The notes under the pieces: model-generated
Database searches by the model: none
The model's input: only the letters and a program-made list of their open reading frames with translations
Told to the model about the DNA's origin: nothing
Position numbers and translations under genes: made by a program
NCBI GenBank assembly: GCA_026874595.1
Contig: CM049311.1
Coordinates: 13,173,676 to 13,237,675 of the forward strand
DNA: 64,000 nt
Source: Sipunculus nudus
Taxonomy: Eukaryota > Annelida > Sipuncula > Golfingiida > Sipunculidae
Direction: 5' to 3'
Shown: positions 10,694 through 22,869 of the stretch, piece after piece
Numbering within the stretch: position 1 is the first letter of the stretch
Layout of the letters: each line of letters opens with the position of its first letter

Positions 10694-13600
10694 GATCATT
10701 TACTCTTCAATAAAGTTTTTTTGCAAAATGTTACCTTTTAAATGCAGTACTCGTGGTAAAATAATTGAAATGTTCAAGTCTTATGACAATTTGTGCATTT
10801 TACCGACTTTTGTGATCTGTGAGCGCACAGGCTCGTACAGCAGAGCACAGTGCGTGAGTCTGAGTATCATGCAGCCAAGAAGCCGTGAGATTTTTTACGG
10901 TCGATTCTAGCCCGAGCGGGATTCACTGGGGAAACCGTGCCTGACTGACATGGTTATGCGGGGGGGGGGGGGGGGGTGAGGGGGAGGGAGAATTATCTTT
11001 TGTGTTGTGACCGAGCAGTGTGTGATATGAAAAGACTCCCTCTTATATACTTGTATATTTTTGGATGCTCTCTCAGCGGAGTAAATCACAGCTATTAATT
11101 AATATCGCCAACTATGAATTAGAAAGTAATAAATCTAATAATGAAATTGCTAGGAAATTAAAAGGGTTATCTGAAAAAGAAATGAAAATTGATTACGAAT
11201 AAATGGGAAAAGAACTCGATAAAATGAGAGATATTACGTCTGAACGGGCTTAAACAAATGTAAACGTTAAACAAATATAAAAATTTAATATATCCCAGTA
11301 GGACATCACTGGAACATCAACAAACATACATCTACCACACAAAACTTAAACGAAATACTTTTCAATATGTTTGAGTTGTGAGACATTAAAAAAATGATAA
11401 AGTATATCTTAGAAAAGGGATACAACATTCCAGATAATATATAACATACTTTTACATTTGTTATTATAAAGTCTGATCGATTTGTATATTTAAGCAAATA
11501 ATTTGTTTTAAAACTAAAACTATTTTTTTTCAATTTTTTTTACTCTTTTTTCAAACTTTTTAAATCTTGATATTTATATCTTAATAATTTCAATTCTGAT
11601 ATTTCAACATAACATTTTAACTTAAAAAATGGATATTTAATAATATAACAAAGGATGTTTGCAACTGATTTCACTCTTATGAAAATGGCGACACTATGCA
11701 ATAATGAAACCCAACCATTTCGATAAATCAATTTAGACCGATATTTAAGCTAAGATAAATATTTCAATTACAAATATTAATTATTCCCATTTTACTTTGC
11801 TGGAGAATAAGTATTGATCTTTCTGAAAATCCATCCATCTAAATATTCCGTGTATTCTCATTATTTTTTATTTGATTCTTCTATTTTTATCCTCAGAAAC
11901 AAAATTTAAGAGATAGGATGCTTTTTCTTAGGCCTGGTAGTCGGACTATAGTCGGAATTCTCGATATAGTAATACCGTGCGCTTTCATACATTCTTACCT
12001 GCGGACTTAATTGCTGCTAGTATCAAGTTATATTATAAAACAGATTTTTTATATCTATAATATTTGCTCTGTAAAGAATATATTTTTAAACATTTACTGA
12101 ACTGTTTTTCCTATGCAAAATATTTTGATGATGTTTTATTGATTTGTTGTTTATTTTTCAATTGACGTATTTAAAAATGTATATATAAAGTAAAAGTGTT
12201 TGTGCCCTGCCGTTGTTACAAATTTTCAGAACATAAATTTGCAGAATATTGTACCTTACAGAAAAAAATATCGAAGAAATATTAAATCGTTCTGCAAAAA
12301 TAGAAACTATTGTATTTTTAAATGATCGTAAAATGTTACAATCGGCATCATATCTATTAACACATGCATTTCCGAGCAAAACATAGTCTATAATTTCACA
12401 TGAATAACTTTGAGTTGTTTTAAATAGAATAGACCTAATTCTATCAATAAAAAATTAAATGGTACTTTCAGTTGATGTAGTAGCATTTAATTATAGTTCC
12501 ACTATTGCTTATTTTAAGAAAAAAATCCTTGCTTTCGACTACGGGCTTCCGAGTTTTACACATAGCCGTTTGGAAATCCCCTACCGGATGTTATTGTTCT
12601 CCCGCTGAAGTCGTACACGCTGTAACCTATTTTGGCAATTTTTTTTTTTATTATTGATCTCATACAAAATCAAAGCAAGGTAAGGTTTTATTATTTATGC
12701 GCAGCTGGGGTGAAAAAAATCTGTTTTTTTTCCCATGGGGGCATATCATTCCAAGCTGGAATATTATCATTAGGTCCCGGTTTCTTCTGACTCAACGAGA
12801 CGATTTCTGCTCGGTGAACACGTTAAAGCTAAGCAAGCCGTTTGTCGAAAAACAAATCCCTGCCCTCTGCATCATTTATAAATTTTCAAATTGGATCCTT
12901 GAAACATCCTCTATTTATTCAATGCGTTTTATATTATAACAGCCTGGATAAAAATAAAATATTTTGAGCTCTAAATTCATGTAAAGCTAACTGGTATAAA
13001 GTGATGTTAGTATAATTGAATGTAATATTTTCTGTTCATCCCTGACGTGCATAGCTACGACTAATTATATGTGTGTTCTGTGGTATTTTCAAAGAACACT
13101 GATGGACACATAGGGACGTTATTAAAGATTCGAACAGCTGATTAAATGTGCTTCGTGTACAGTTTTATTTTCTTGACAAGCTGAGGTCAATTAATGTTTG
13201 ATAAGGCAAATTAATAGTGCAGGTAAGCAAGGAAGTTTAGGCTAAATTACTTGAGGCTACATACATTTTTTATGATGGGGAAAGTTTGATAAAATAAATA
13301 TGGCATTGATATTTGTTGGATCATAGCAATCTGTATGTATTTCTTGGAAAGTACTTGAGAAGTGGCAGCATCTTTAGTCCGTTTTAGTGGCTGCCATATA
13401 TAGGAAAATGAGAGCAGTTTAAATTTGTTTAAATAGTCGGATGTCTTGACAACTCCTAACTAACTCCGGAAATCCGTAATAGCTTGAGGTAAACTTATGA
13501 AGGACTCGTACAATTATGTGTAGTATACATATGCCGTGTAATGCATTCACATGTAAGCCACCGTTGTCATATTCTTCTGTGAACAATGTCTGTCCCAGTA

Positions 13601-14669
13601 ATTGCAAAAGGAATTAAGTGTTTCTTCCAAACAAGCAGATTCGCAATAAAGTTGTGCACTTGTGACTAACTGGTTACATACTCCTTTTGAAATGGTACGA
13701 TATTCGTACATACTCTGGTGTACTCATAAGTTCCATGAACTCAAGAAAACGAGGTGGTCGAGATGTTTCACAATCCAACTCACATCACGTTTTCTTAATG
13801 GCACGCCAAAAATTTCCTTCTTCCGATACCCTGGGGCCGAGTACCATCTCCTAAACAATTTGATCTCAGAAATGTTCAATTCTTCGTTCAATGCGCAGGA
13901 AAAAAGTGTTTGATCAGGAATTAATTCCATTAAACGGTCGGATACTTCACTTTTTTGTATCGTAATTCATACCGATGTTAACTCCCTTAAATAGTTTAAT
14001 CAGTTGTTATAGGCAGACTGTTGCAATCTTCAACACCGTTCTCTTTATTCGGAAAGATTTCAAAGTACATCGTAATTTCAACAGAAGTAGCATTTTTAAA
14101 CATAGTATAGTTAGGGGCGACGTTCTGCTTGCCCTAACACTGCTTGCCTGTTCTAGTTTCCACTGCTACAAGCGTGTTCTCTCGGACACGAGTCAAATTG
14201 AAATCAATTTTGATAAGGACACATGTTCGGTCTAACGTAAAGTGTTTCCCATGAAATTCCCCCTTAGCATATATTAACCTTTGACCGATATACATAAACA
14301 TATCTTATCATGAAACAGAATATGCTGTCAATATGCTGCACTTTTACTTAATCTGCCTATGACAACATGAGGGGTAGCACTGCCAACATAATCCGTAAAT
14401 AACAGAACATGTGTTCACAAGTACGTTTAAATGCAATAGCAAAACATTTACCAGAGTATGACTAAATCAAGAAATATTTTTATTAATTTTTATAAATTAT
14501 TATTTATTATTTTTATAAATATTTATATTTATTCTGTTTACCTTTGCTTTTAGTCTTCATTTTGAATCAATAAATCTGAACTCAAAACAGAAAACTTGAA
14601 ATAAACAAATATACCACCTACTGAGTTTAACAAAATATGGTATTTTTTTTTTTACATTTCAGTCCTAAA

Positions 14670-14858
14670 ATGATTTTCCAGGATCTAGGAAATCCAACCC
14701 AAGAGGACTTATGAAATCCTAGAAAAACTTCATCAGGTCCGGAAAGGGGGGGGGGGGCTTAAGCCTAAAGCTCTTAAAAAAAGGTTAAGGCGGATGAAAA
14801 AAGGGGGCTGGCTTGGGTCCGGACCCCCTGGACCCCTCCCCTGGATCCGCGTCTGATT
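14670..14858 (+). repeat. Dispersed SINE-like repeat, copy a
   Basis: It shares, in order, a CCAGGAT word, AATCC..CCCA, AGGACTTATGA, AAAACTT/AAAACCTT, TCAGGTCC, a G-rich tract, AAGGTT..GCGG(A/C)TGAAAAAAG, GGACCCCTCCC-like sequence and a terminal GATCCGCGTCTG. The same order occurs at 20458-20672 (+) and, reversed, at 43439-43612. Confidence 0.65.
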
Positions 14859-15421
14859 TTGTCGGTTGAAATTTTCAATTATAGTACAAAAGTGATTCCT
14901 TCAGTAAAAATGAAATTTCAGATTGGCAATCCTGATATGCTTAATTATATTTTATTTTCAGTTTAAATATCCATAAAGGAGTCCAACAATTCCGTGCCGT
15001 GCCTTTGGAGCATATCAATTTAAAAGAGCCGTCCTTTCATCGAAAAACAAAAGTAAACCATGATAATTATAATTCTTGTGTTGTGCATCAATTTGACACT
15101 TATCTTTAACCAATATGTCCATTTTGCCGGTAAATAGGTATTGGATTGGATTAAAGGAATACCTTTGTCACAATTAAAGGTGACAAAGACATTCCCCATT
15201 TATTTCCCCTTAAAGTAATTTGAACGACAAAGCTGGTAGTTAACCACTACGCGTATTTTAGCAAATGCCATTGACCTATCGAACAGTCTGTAAATGTAAT
15301 ATCTCTTCTAACCTACGTTTGATGGGGTCAATACCACAACTTAGTTACCTATATATACACTAGATATGCTGTTTCTGATTTCAAACAGTTCCTGGCGACT
15401 TATAGTCAGGGTTTTGTGATC

Positions 15422-15424
<3 letters not shown>

Positions 15425-15478
<54 letters not shown>
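15425..15478. repeat. (TA)n microsatellite
   Basis: Uninterrupted TA dinucleotides. Confidence 0.95.
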
Positions 15479-15483
<5 letters not shown>

Positions 15484-15762
15484 GTGGCTTTTATAAATTG
15501 TAACACGGACGAATGTGTAACACAGAAAATGGTCATGTGTGTTAATCTGTTCTCATGATATTTCTTGTTCACATATTAAGAAAACAATACGTTTTCATTC
15601 TTGACCAACAGCGGGTATTAATGTTTAATCTGAGAAAACATCCCTAACATATATGATGTAGTTTTATGCTTTCCCAATGAAAATATAACCTGGTGTTAAT
15701 TAGGTTATGACAGCTGAGCAATTTTAGATATATCAGGGATCACCATAGTCATACATAATCAT

Positions 15763-15802
15763 ACATTCATACATACATACATACATACATACATACATAC
15801 AT
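15763..15802. repeat. (CATA)n microsatellite
   Basis: Tandem tetranucleotide, about eight to nine units. Confidence 0.95.
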
Positions 15803-16256
15803 TCAACTTACATGATGAGTTTATACATTCACATTCAATGCAAAACGTGATTTTTGAATATACAAACAAATTGCTGTATAGTTATTTTAATGAAATCCCA
15901 GATTATATGACATAAGAGAGACTGATTCCATAATTACCACTATCAATAACAACTATCGATAAAAAAGGTTTACATATTCAAAATGTATAAAAGGTGTATC
16001 AGTTTGACAAAAATCCTGGTTATCATAAAAAGCTCTAGGTACACAAAGGAAACCGTGTTATCAAATGTACCCGTTGTGTCACTCTTATTGTCACTCTTAA
16101 CAATTTTGAACTACATGTTGCTTTATAAATCTTGTATATACTAACCTTGATTAATTAATATTGAAATTTTTTTGCCTAAAACTGCTAGAAAATTAAAACT
16201 GTTAAAAACAATAATTATTCCTTTCTATGTCTTTTACTTGCGTAAAAGTGTTGATT

Positions 16257-16427
16257 TTAATATGGGAATCTGGTGATGTCATCAAGTTGAATGTTTATAA
16301 GCTGAAAAAGTCTCAGGTTGCTAAAAATGGCAGCCAGGTTGTAGAGACGTCTGTCTGATTCAGTCAATACCGGATCCTGCACTGTGGTTTTGGAAGACAA
16401 ATCAGGCGTCATATGGCATGAGCAGAT
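16257..16427 (-). CDS. Copy I exon 5 (C-D loop and helix D, stop)
   Basis: Acceptor GTTACAG|ATC at 16427/16428, phase 0, 56 codons plus TAA at 16257-16259. It begins ICSCHMTP and pairs with IIACEMTP of copy III. It then has a polar loop and a helix with RRLYNLAAIFSNLRLF. Intron 4 upstream is 1445 bp and contains ATT and TA repeats. Confidence 0.7.
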   Translation of the reverse strand: MCSCHMTPDLSSKTTVQDPVLTESDRRLYNLAAIFSNLRLFQLINIQLDDITRFPY

Positions 16428-17390
16428 CTGTAACAACAAACGATAATAATAATAATGAACAGAAACAGCACACTACTGCTACTCATATTATTATTATTAT
16501 TATTTTAATGTTTTTGTTATTATTATTATTATTATTATTATTGGAGAAGGCGGGGGCGGAAGGGCGGCTCCCGAACACCCATTTTTCTTTATCTAACAGG
16601 CCACAAGAATTGTTATAACACATGAGGCGCGCGACTTATAGGCCTACATAAAAGCAGTTGCAGAACCGGGATTTCAGAAGAAGCTTACAGTGAAGTTACG
16701 TGTCCAATCGCGCGGAGATGTCCATGTACGGTGTGAATATGCGCATGTGGGTGCTTACAATTTTTCAGTGTCCATGTTTACGTTTGTCAAATTTTCAGGT
16801 CTTCAGACTCATCAATAAAGGACCCAGTAACCTATACCGGTCACCTGATCCTATATCGGGCAATAGAGTAGTGATTGGTTTAACTTTCTCTGGTTGGCTC
16901 TGGCAAGTTATGCCAATTGGACTTTAAAAAGGAATGTTTGATCATTGTGTATATTGAACATAATATCAAATCAAAACTGACAAAAAAATGTTATAAGCAT
17001 TATTTGTAACGTTGTACAATAGAGGCCAAGACTTCAGGACCCTTGTAGATGTTATATAGGATAGGAAAAATAATACAACATCGTGTTCAATATCTTTCCG
17101 CACTCCCCACATCTTATGTTCTCTGTTCATCCCCAGTTGTCCATATGGACTCCTGGCTTAAAGCCAAAGAATTATTAATATCGGAAACGTTAGTAGCATG
17201 GACACAGAGCAAGCAACGGTTTACTAAATGTACTGTACCGCGACGGTTTTCCTAATATCAGACAGAAAACGACAATTCCACTACCAAAATAATCTTTATT
17301 GTTATAAAAAGTATCGTTACCCGAAGGCGTGTCTATATAAATAGAACACGAAAATTACAAAACCAACATACTCCGATTACATATATATGT

Positions 17391-17448
<58 letters not shown>

Positions 17449-17725
17449 CAGGGATCATAAAACTTTGAAATGTTGCACCGTTTCGAGGGAAGGCATTGAT
17501 ACAGGTTTGCCTTACGGCGGAAAAATATGTCATTCCGCACAAGATGTATCCTACTATTATACCAAACATTCCTTCACACTTCGTTTGGTGTATTTTGCTC
17601 ACCTCAATCGATGGAAGACCACAAGTAAAATATGTTTTTGTGTCAAGTACTAATTATCAGCTACTAATGTGATAAAACATATAGGTGTTCCCTTTTTCAA
17701 CAGATTGGCACAAAAAGGGGAAATA

Positions 17726-17800
<75 letters not shown>

Positions 17801-19626
17801 TTTTTTGTGGATATTGGAACTCATTTTTTTTATCTCTACTGGTACCTAGATGTGACTACAACGCCACCTTACCTCATTCTTTATTACTTCCTTCAGGTTT
17901 TCCATAGCGTTTCCAAACAAGCTTATGGAACTCTTGATTCTGCAGCAAGACCTTTGTTCCTCTGAGCTCTGCGGAGTGTTACAGAACCAGGTCTCTTCGA
18001 ATTGAAGAAAAGTGGCTTGACATTTCTCTTTTTCAAATTCCCAGACTTGTTGTGTCAGGTGTATTCTTGCTCTGACGGCTAGCAGCAGATGGTTCAACTG
18101 AGCCTTTAATAATAGAATAGCATTTACTAGAATAGAATGAAATAGATTAGAACAGATTAAAAAAAAAGAGAATGGAATGGAATGAAATATAAGATAACAT
18201 AATATAATAAAATGGAATAAAACATAAACAAATAAAATGGAATGAAATATGACGGAATATAACATATATTTAATATATAAATATATAATAGATTGAAATT
18301 TAATGGAATATAATATGATAAAACACAATATAGAACATATCATAACGTAAAATGTTCGCCACGCTATCCAGGCTGGCGCTTCACTTAGATCAAGCAGCAT
18401 TAAGTTAAACAGACCGATAACAACTCTCACTGCCTCTGATTATAATATATAATATATAATTTATGCATGTCTACAGTTTAAACAATTTTTAGAACCTTTT
18501 TTTCGAAACAAGTCAACCTTATTTATACATAAAACATAAAATGTTTAAACATATAGTTTTACAATCTTACCTGGACCATGGCTGAGACGTCAGAGAAGTT
18601 TTTAGTACACGGTAGGTTAACTTTGGGCAGGTCTTGTCGGAATATCTCCTCTTGTTCACGGGCAAAGTTGACGCAGGTTGAATTGTTCATTTTTGAATTC
18701 ACGACAGCAAGAGAACACTGCCAGAAGTCAGAAACAGGAAAAATAAGCATACTTAATAACTGTAATAAGCATATTTAAATAATCGCAATATACTAAACTC
18801 CCTATCAGATAATTGTATATGAAGAAGGTAAACAGATTATCTCTCTCTTTCTCTCTGTCTGTCTGCCTATCTGGCTTTCAGTATGTTTGTCTGCCTACGT
18901 GCCTCATGTTATATTATTTTTTTTTGCTAAATATGAGACGACCAATAACATAATTTGTGTGAGATTGACTCAACTATCTATAATGGTCCCACCTCTCCTT
19001 TCAATCTCTTGTTTTCATGAAATCATCCCCTCTATGTAATTGATGGCTTTTAGTAAAATTTAATTAAAATGATGATAATAATAATGACAATAATATTACA
19101 TATACATTTACATTTAAATTTAGAATATGATATACATACATAGGTCTCCAGCAGCTGTTGAACTTGATTAGTTGCCATGGTAACCTGAGCCATGACATTC
19201 TCCTTTACTCCAGTGACGTTACAGAAGAGTACATTGCCTTCAGTGAGTCGCGCCAACGACAAACATCCCGAGCAGACGACCAACAGGCCAATCTGCGTCA
19301 AGACCACACCTTTCGATATAGAATTAAATAGTTGTATATTGCAGCTGTCAATGTCAAGCTTAAAAGTTGAACACCACACGCGTCAATATTATACTAACAC
19401 TTTACATTACAAATGTCAATGTTACTCGAAATAGTTGTACACAGCATGAAACTAAATAGTTAACATAACACCTGTCAATATTAAAAGAAAATGTTTAAAT
19501 TACATCTTTAATTACAAAACTTATTAATTGCACACGATACGTGTCAATATGAGACTAAAGAGTTTACCTCATTTCAAATGTCAATAATACATTAAATTAT
19601 CGTGCACGAAACGTATTCAATTTATA

Positions 19627-19680
<54 letters not shown>

Positions 19681-21807
19681 CCTTGTTCTTAACCGAATCA
19701 GTTTCTGATTCAACTCGAATTACTCATGGTCAAATGATAGAAGGTATGTATGTATGAGTAAAGCCGGCTCTCTAAGGCTTGTCCTGGGTCTGATTCAGAC
19801 ATTAGCTTATGTTCGGAGTTGGGGGGGGGGGGGGGTCTAAAATTGTGTAATGCCCGTATTTGGAGGAAGTGCAGCAATTAGCGACCGAGTGAGTTAAATA
19901 GTTTAGTAGGTTTTTTGGGGTGGAGTTAATCGCCTTCATATTTTAATGCTTGTTAAACTAAGTATGTAAATCTGCTGAATTCCATTCCGGTTCCGGACCA
20001 CGTGACTCTTTGTATCATTCTTGCGGGTCATGAGCGTGCGTCATCCCGATGGCTGAGTCATCACACCCATGAATCCCCGAAAGGCGCACTTCTTTGTGAG
20101 TGAAACGCCCCGTTAAGCCTGCAGAGCACTCACTCTGGGCAGGGGCCAACCATGAAACATTTCGCTGCTTTGCTGAGATTCAAACTCACGTTATCCCGGC
20201 CCTGAGCCAAAGAAGCCTGTTTCAAAGAAGTTTTCATTTTGCATGACGGAATCATTTTGAACAAATCTAGGATACTTTCAGCTTGCACATGTACAAATAG
20301 GAAATAGGTTAGGCTGTGTCAGATTAATCTATTGTTGACAAATTATATCAGCTTAAATACCAGCCTATAAGAATAACTCACTTCCAGGTATCATTTTAGG
20401 ATTCTCAACAGGTGGAATTAAGGAATTGTATGAGTCGAATATCTACTTGTGACCAGAGTGGGGCTGACCCAGGATGGAAAAGGAGCAGTCCCTCCCAGGA
20501 CTAATGAGAAAACCTTAAAAAAAGTCAGCAGGTCCCGTAAAGGTAGGTCCAGGCCCCCAAATGTGATCTAAAAAATGGCCGGCCTTAAACAAGGTTGCTG
20601 CGGCTGAAAAAAGAAGGGGTGGGGGGTGGGGGTCAGGAACCCCTAAACCTCCTCTCACGATGCGCTTCTGGTTACCATTGATATTTTTCTTATTGTAACC
20701 TCATCGTTTATATTCAATGGGCAAAAATAACAAAATATCCTCTTCGAAGTACCGGTATATAATGTTGAGAACCATATAGAATTACCATCTAATGGGATAT
20801 GTAACGTTACAACTAAATGTATTTATATTTTAATTTAAAAATAAGCGTCATTCAGCCTTGCCCAACACTTTGAAATCATAAATACCTACAGACAATTTTT
20901 TGTTTACTCATCAGTCATGTCTCTTTCAGATTTAAAACTCACTTTTTAATTTCATTCGAAAAAAATTATAACTGTCGGTAGTAATCTGCTAAATATCAAT
21001 TTTAGAACAGACAAATAAAGTACTCTAAAAAACATAATTCTTTTCTCATTATACCTGTCGTTATTAAACACATCGATTTAAAATCTACCACCGTTGTCAT
21101 TTAAGTTACTTAAAAAGGGGGGTGGGGTGATCGTGCTGACATTAAGAATGATCCGATGTTCATACCCAAATAAATGGGTCAGTAACCCAATAAATAAGCA
21201 ATTATAAAGTAATGTCTCAACCAATGTAAGCTCTATGAATTCAGGTAATTTTAAATTCTTGCGGCCCCTATAATCTGACCTCACGGATTTTAACTCCAGG
21301 CCTCCGGTGAATTATTCCTGTCAAAATGAAAATTCGCAGATGAATGTAATTGATCCGAAGGCCGGAGAAGGAACGTGAATTGACTGGACAATTTTAACAA
21401 AAGTAATTTAATAGGTTTTGTCTTGATAAAGATATAAGCGAATCCCGGATGAAATTTAACAAAAACTTAAAGCAATATTCCCGGAATTTTATCAATTAAA
21501 TTGAATCATAGGAAAAGGTTTGTCCCTGTGGACAAGTGCTATTCCATATTCTTATCGAACGGGCACTTAATCCCAGGCAGGGGCTTGGTTGACATATACT
21601 TCAATTTGTATTTTTTCAATACATTTAAATTTTGAAGAGAGCTAAACTATTAAATAAAATAAATGTTGTCTTTTATAAAAAAATTAAATCAAACGTTTTC
21701 TCTCGTTAAATAATCTTCATTTAGCTAATACTTTTAGAGATCACTCTTTGTTTAGCTATATTCGTAGCAAATATATAAAAGCACGTACCTTTTGGCCCAC
21801 CAAGCAT
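16257..21807 (-). CDS. Cytokine-like gene, copy I: intact five-exon secreted four-helix protein
   Basis: Coding exons on the minus strand are 21807-21789, 19309-19140, 18717-18571, 18103-17873 and 16427-16257 (19, 170, 147, 231 and 171 nt). All introns are GT-AG with phases 1-0-0-0, and the joined frame is open for 245 codons. Residues 1-26 form a signal peptide (hydrophobic core IGLLVV). The mature part has cysteines at 36, 64, 78, 100, 140, 153, 165, 166, 191 and 193 and sequons at 37, near 74 and at 103. By eye it has four amphipathic helices (about 41-77, 104-136, 163-192, 213-238) with long A-B and C-D loops. The exon set recurs in copies II and III, which is the main evidence that it is real. 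The architecture resembles IL-6/G-CSF-type cytokines. No sequence match is recognised, so function is inference; another secreted helical protein is possible. Confidence 0.72.
16440..16545. repeat. AAT/ATT trinucleotide-rich tracts in intron 4
   Basis: Short AAT runs at 16444-16455 and ATT runs at 16484-16542. Confidence 0.8.
17394..17440. repeat. (TA)n microsatellite in intron 4 of copy I
   Basis: Uninterrupted TA dinucleotides. Confidence 0.95.
17727..17798. repeat. (TA)n microsatellite in intron 4 of copy I
   Basis: About 36 TA units, 75 bases from the exon 4 donor. Confidence 0.95.
17873..18103 (-). CDS. Copy I exon 4 (helices B and C)
   Basis: 77 codons in phase 0, acceptor TTAAAG|GCT, donor GAG|GTAAGG. 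It contains LLLAVRARI, WEFEKEKC, the ETWFC motif (WFC also in copies II and III) and a CC pair before the second helix. The same exon is found at 36581-36808, 59970-60203 and, decayed, at 3872-4096. Confidence 0.75.
18104..18330. repeat. ATAGA/ATGGA-rich simple sequence in intron 3
   Basis: Purine-rich pentamer-like units next to exon 4. They recur beside the same exon in copies 0, II and III, and are most expanded in copy II (36815-37180). Confidence 0.75.
18571..18717 (-). CDS. Copy I exon 3 (end of helix A, A-B loop)
   Basis: Exactly 49 codons, acceptor GGCAG|TGT, donor CAG|GTAAGA, phase 0 at both ends. Cysteines are at exon positions 1, 15 and 37, with a sequon at 40 (NFS). Copy III has the same length, the same three cysteine positions and a sequon (NTS) at 40. 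Confidence 0.78.
19140..19309 (-). CDS. Copy I exon 2 (signal peptide core, helix A)
   Basis: 170 nt, acceptor CGAAAG|GT, donor TAT|GTATGT. It encodes the signal-peptide core and likely cleavage site (after SLA), then a CNVT sequon-cysteine motif (CNLT in copy III), then the first helix with NQVQQLLETY. Confidence 0.72.
19625..19678. repeat. (TA)n microsatellite in intron 1 of copy I
   Basis: Uninterrupted TA dinucleotides. Confidence 0.95.
19995..20245 (-). mobile_element. Probable tRNA-derived SINE in intron 1
   Basis: Read on the minus strand, a TGGCTCAGGGCCGG segment fits a Pol III A box. About 20 bases later GAGTTTGAATCTC fits a B box, and then the SINE body follows. The stretch has no counterpart in intron 1 of copy II (38700-38800), which suggests a later insertion. 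Ends are estimated and no target-site duplication was identified. Confidence 0.5.
20458..20672 (+). repeat. Dispersed SINE-like repeat, copy b
   Basis: Same word order as copy a (14670): GACCCAGGAT, CCCAGGACTAATGAGAAAACC, CAGCAGGTCC, AACAAGGTTGCTGCGGCTGA, AACCTCCTC and a terminal GATGCGCTTCTGG. It lies in intron 1 of gene copy I. Confidence 0.7.
21789..21807 (-). CDS. Copy I exon 1: start codon and first six residues
   Basis: ATG at 21807-21805, then 16 nt to donor AAAAG|GTACGT, giving phase 1. The start was chosen because the 19-nt exon joins in frame to exon 2 and completes a normal signal peptide. The segment aligns with copy II at about 39855-39873, and a TATA-like box lies 80 bases upstream. 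Intron 1 is 2479 bp. Confidence 0.6.
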
Positions 21808-21864
21808 TTTATAATAGAAATAGTGTTGCTACAACAGCTGCAGTTGAAGAAATTATTTAAATGT

Positions 21865-21900
21865 CCATGCCAGTTGCTAGCTTCGCCCGCTTATAAAGGG
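21865..21900 (-). promoter_or_regulatory. Conserved TATA-type core promoter of copy I
   Basis: On the minus strand TATAAG (21895-21890) sits in TATAAGCGGGCGAA, about 83 bases before the ATG. The paralogous block of copy II keeps TATAAGCAGGCGAA at 39961-39956. The spacing predicts a short 5' UTR of roughly 50 nt. The start site is inferred, not observed. Confidence 0.5.
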
Positions 21901-22611
21901 TTACATTGGTCATAACCGATACTGGAATATTTTACACAAGTTTCGAAATATAAAATATATTCTGTATAGGTTAATAGCAAAATGAAAGTGTTTGTTAATT
22001 CCATGATTGCTTCGAGCGGGGTTTGGGCGGGGAGGATGCAACGTATGAATGGAAGAAAACGGCATTTCCGATATTTCGTATCTGAAAGTACTTTTAACTA
22101 TATTAATAAAGGAATCGAGATGCTTTTAATTGTGAATGAAATATAACCGATCTTAATGTAGGACCTTTTCCATTCGAGCATGGGTGTAGCTGTAGCGAGC
22201 GAGTTGGAGGAGAGAATTTTAAAGGCTTTAGACGAAATGTTGTAAATGAAAACTTTTAGCTTAAGCGCGGCCAGTCCCCTAGGACTTGAAGACAGTGCTA
22301 CATGCCTCATCGGGAAACAGCGTCAAGCATCTCATCATGACATGACAGCTAGATAAATTACGCATTATTGGAAAATATATGAAAAAAGAGAATTTTCGAA
22401 CATTTTTATGTAATTTTTTTAACAACACAGATTAGTATTTTAGTATGAGATGATTATTAAATCGTAAGTTTACTAGATAAACCTTCACGACATACGGACT
22501 CGCTTTGGTTTGTATTATTTTTACAAAGGCGAATGTGATGCCCTAGATATTGACAAATATTATTAAAATTCTGAAACGCTTCAGTTTAGTAATTTTGAAG
22601 AACCCTGCGTG

Positions 22612-22662
22612 AGAGAAAGAGAGAAAGAGAGTGAGACAGAGAGAGAAAAAGATAGCGAGAGA
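22612..22662. repeat. Imperfect (GA)n microsatellite
   Basis: GAGAGAAAGAGAGAAAGAGA-type sequence. It lies at a position comparable to the GA tracts at 40663 and 41144. Confidence 0.85.
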
Positions 22663-22869
22663 CCATACATTTTATAAATTTTGACTGTTTATTGTACCGA
22701 CAGCAGGAGGCAACTGTTTGCAAGTAATGTTACTATAAACTAATACCGCCCAGCACCAGCGGTACCTATGAGCTATATTTAGATCATAAGGGATCATATC
22801 CATGGGCATCAAATTATCATCTATTTATAGCACGAGGTATCACATATATTACACACATTTCAGATATAA

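Larger units (their letters stand above)
10700..16250. other. Gene-poor stretch with scattered simple repeats
   Basis: No coding sequence is supported. It contains a G18 homopolymer at about 10958-10976, one dispersed repeat copy (14670-14858), a TA tract and a CATA tract. A 68-codon minus-strand frame at 13724-13930 is not low-complexity, but it has no partner in the window and no recognisable motif. I found no exon of the array gene here. Confidence 0.5.

Noticed and set aside
13724-13930. 68-codon minus-strand frame with ordinary amino-acid composition
   Set aside because: It might be an exon, but there is no partner copy, no convincing splice sites and no continuation upstream or downstream.
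20000-20245. Possible functional tRNA gene
   Set aside because: A- and B-box-like words are present, but no cloverleaf or anticodon arm can be folded; a SINE is the better explanation.
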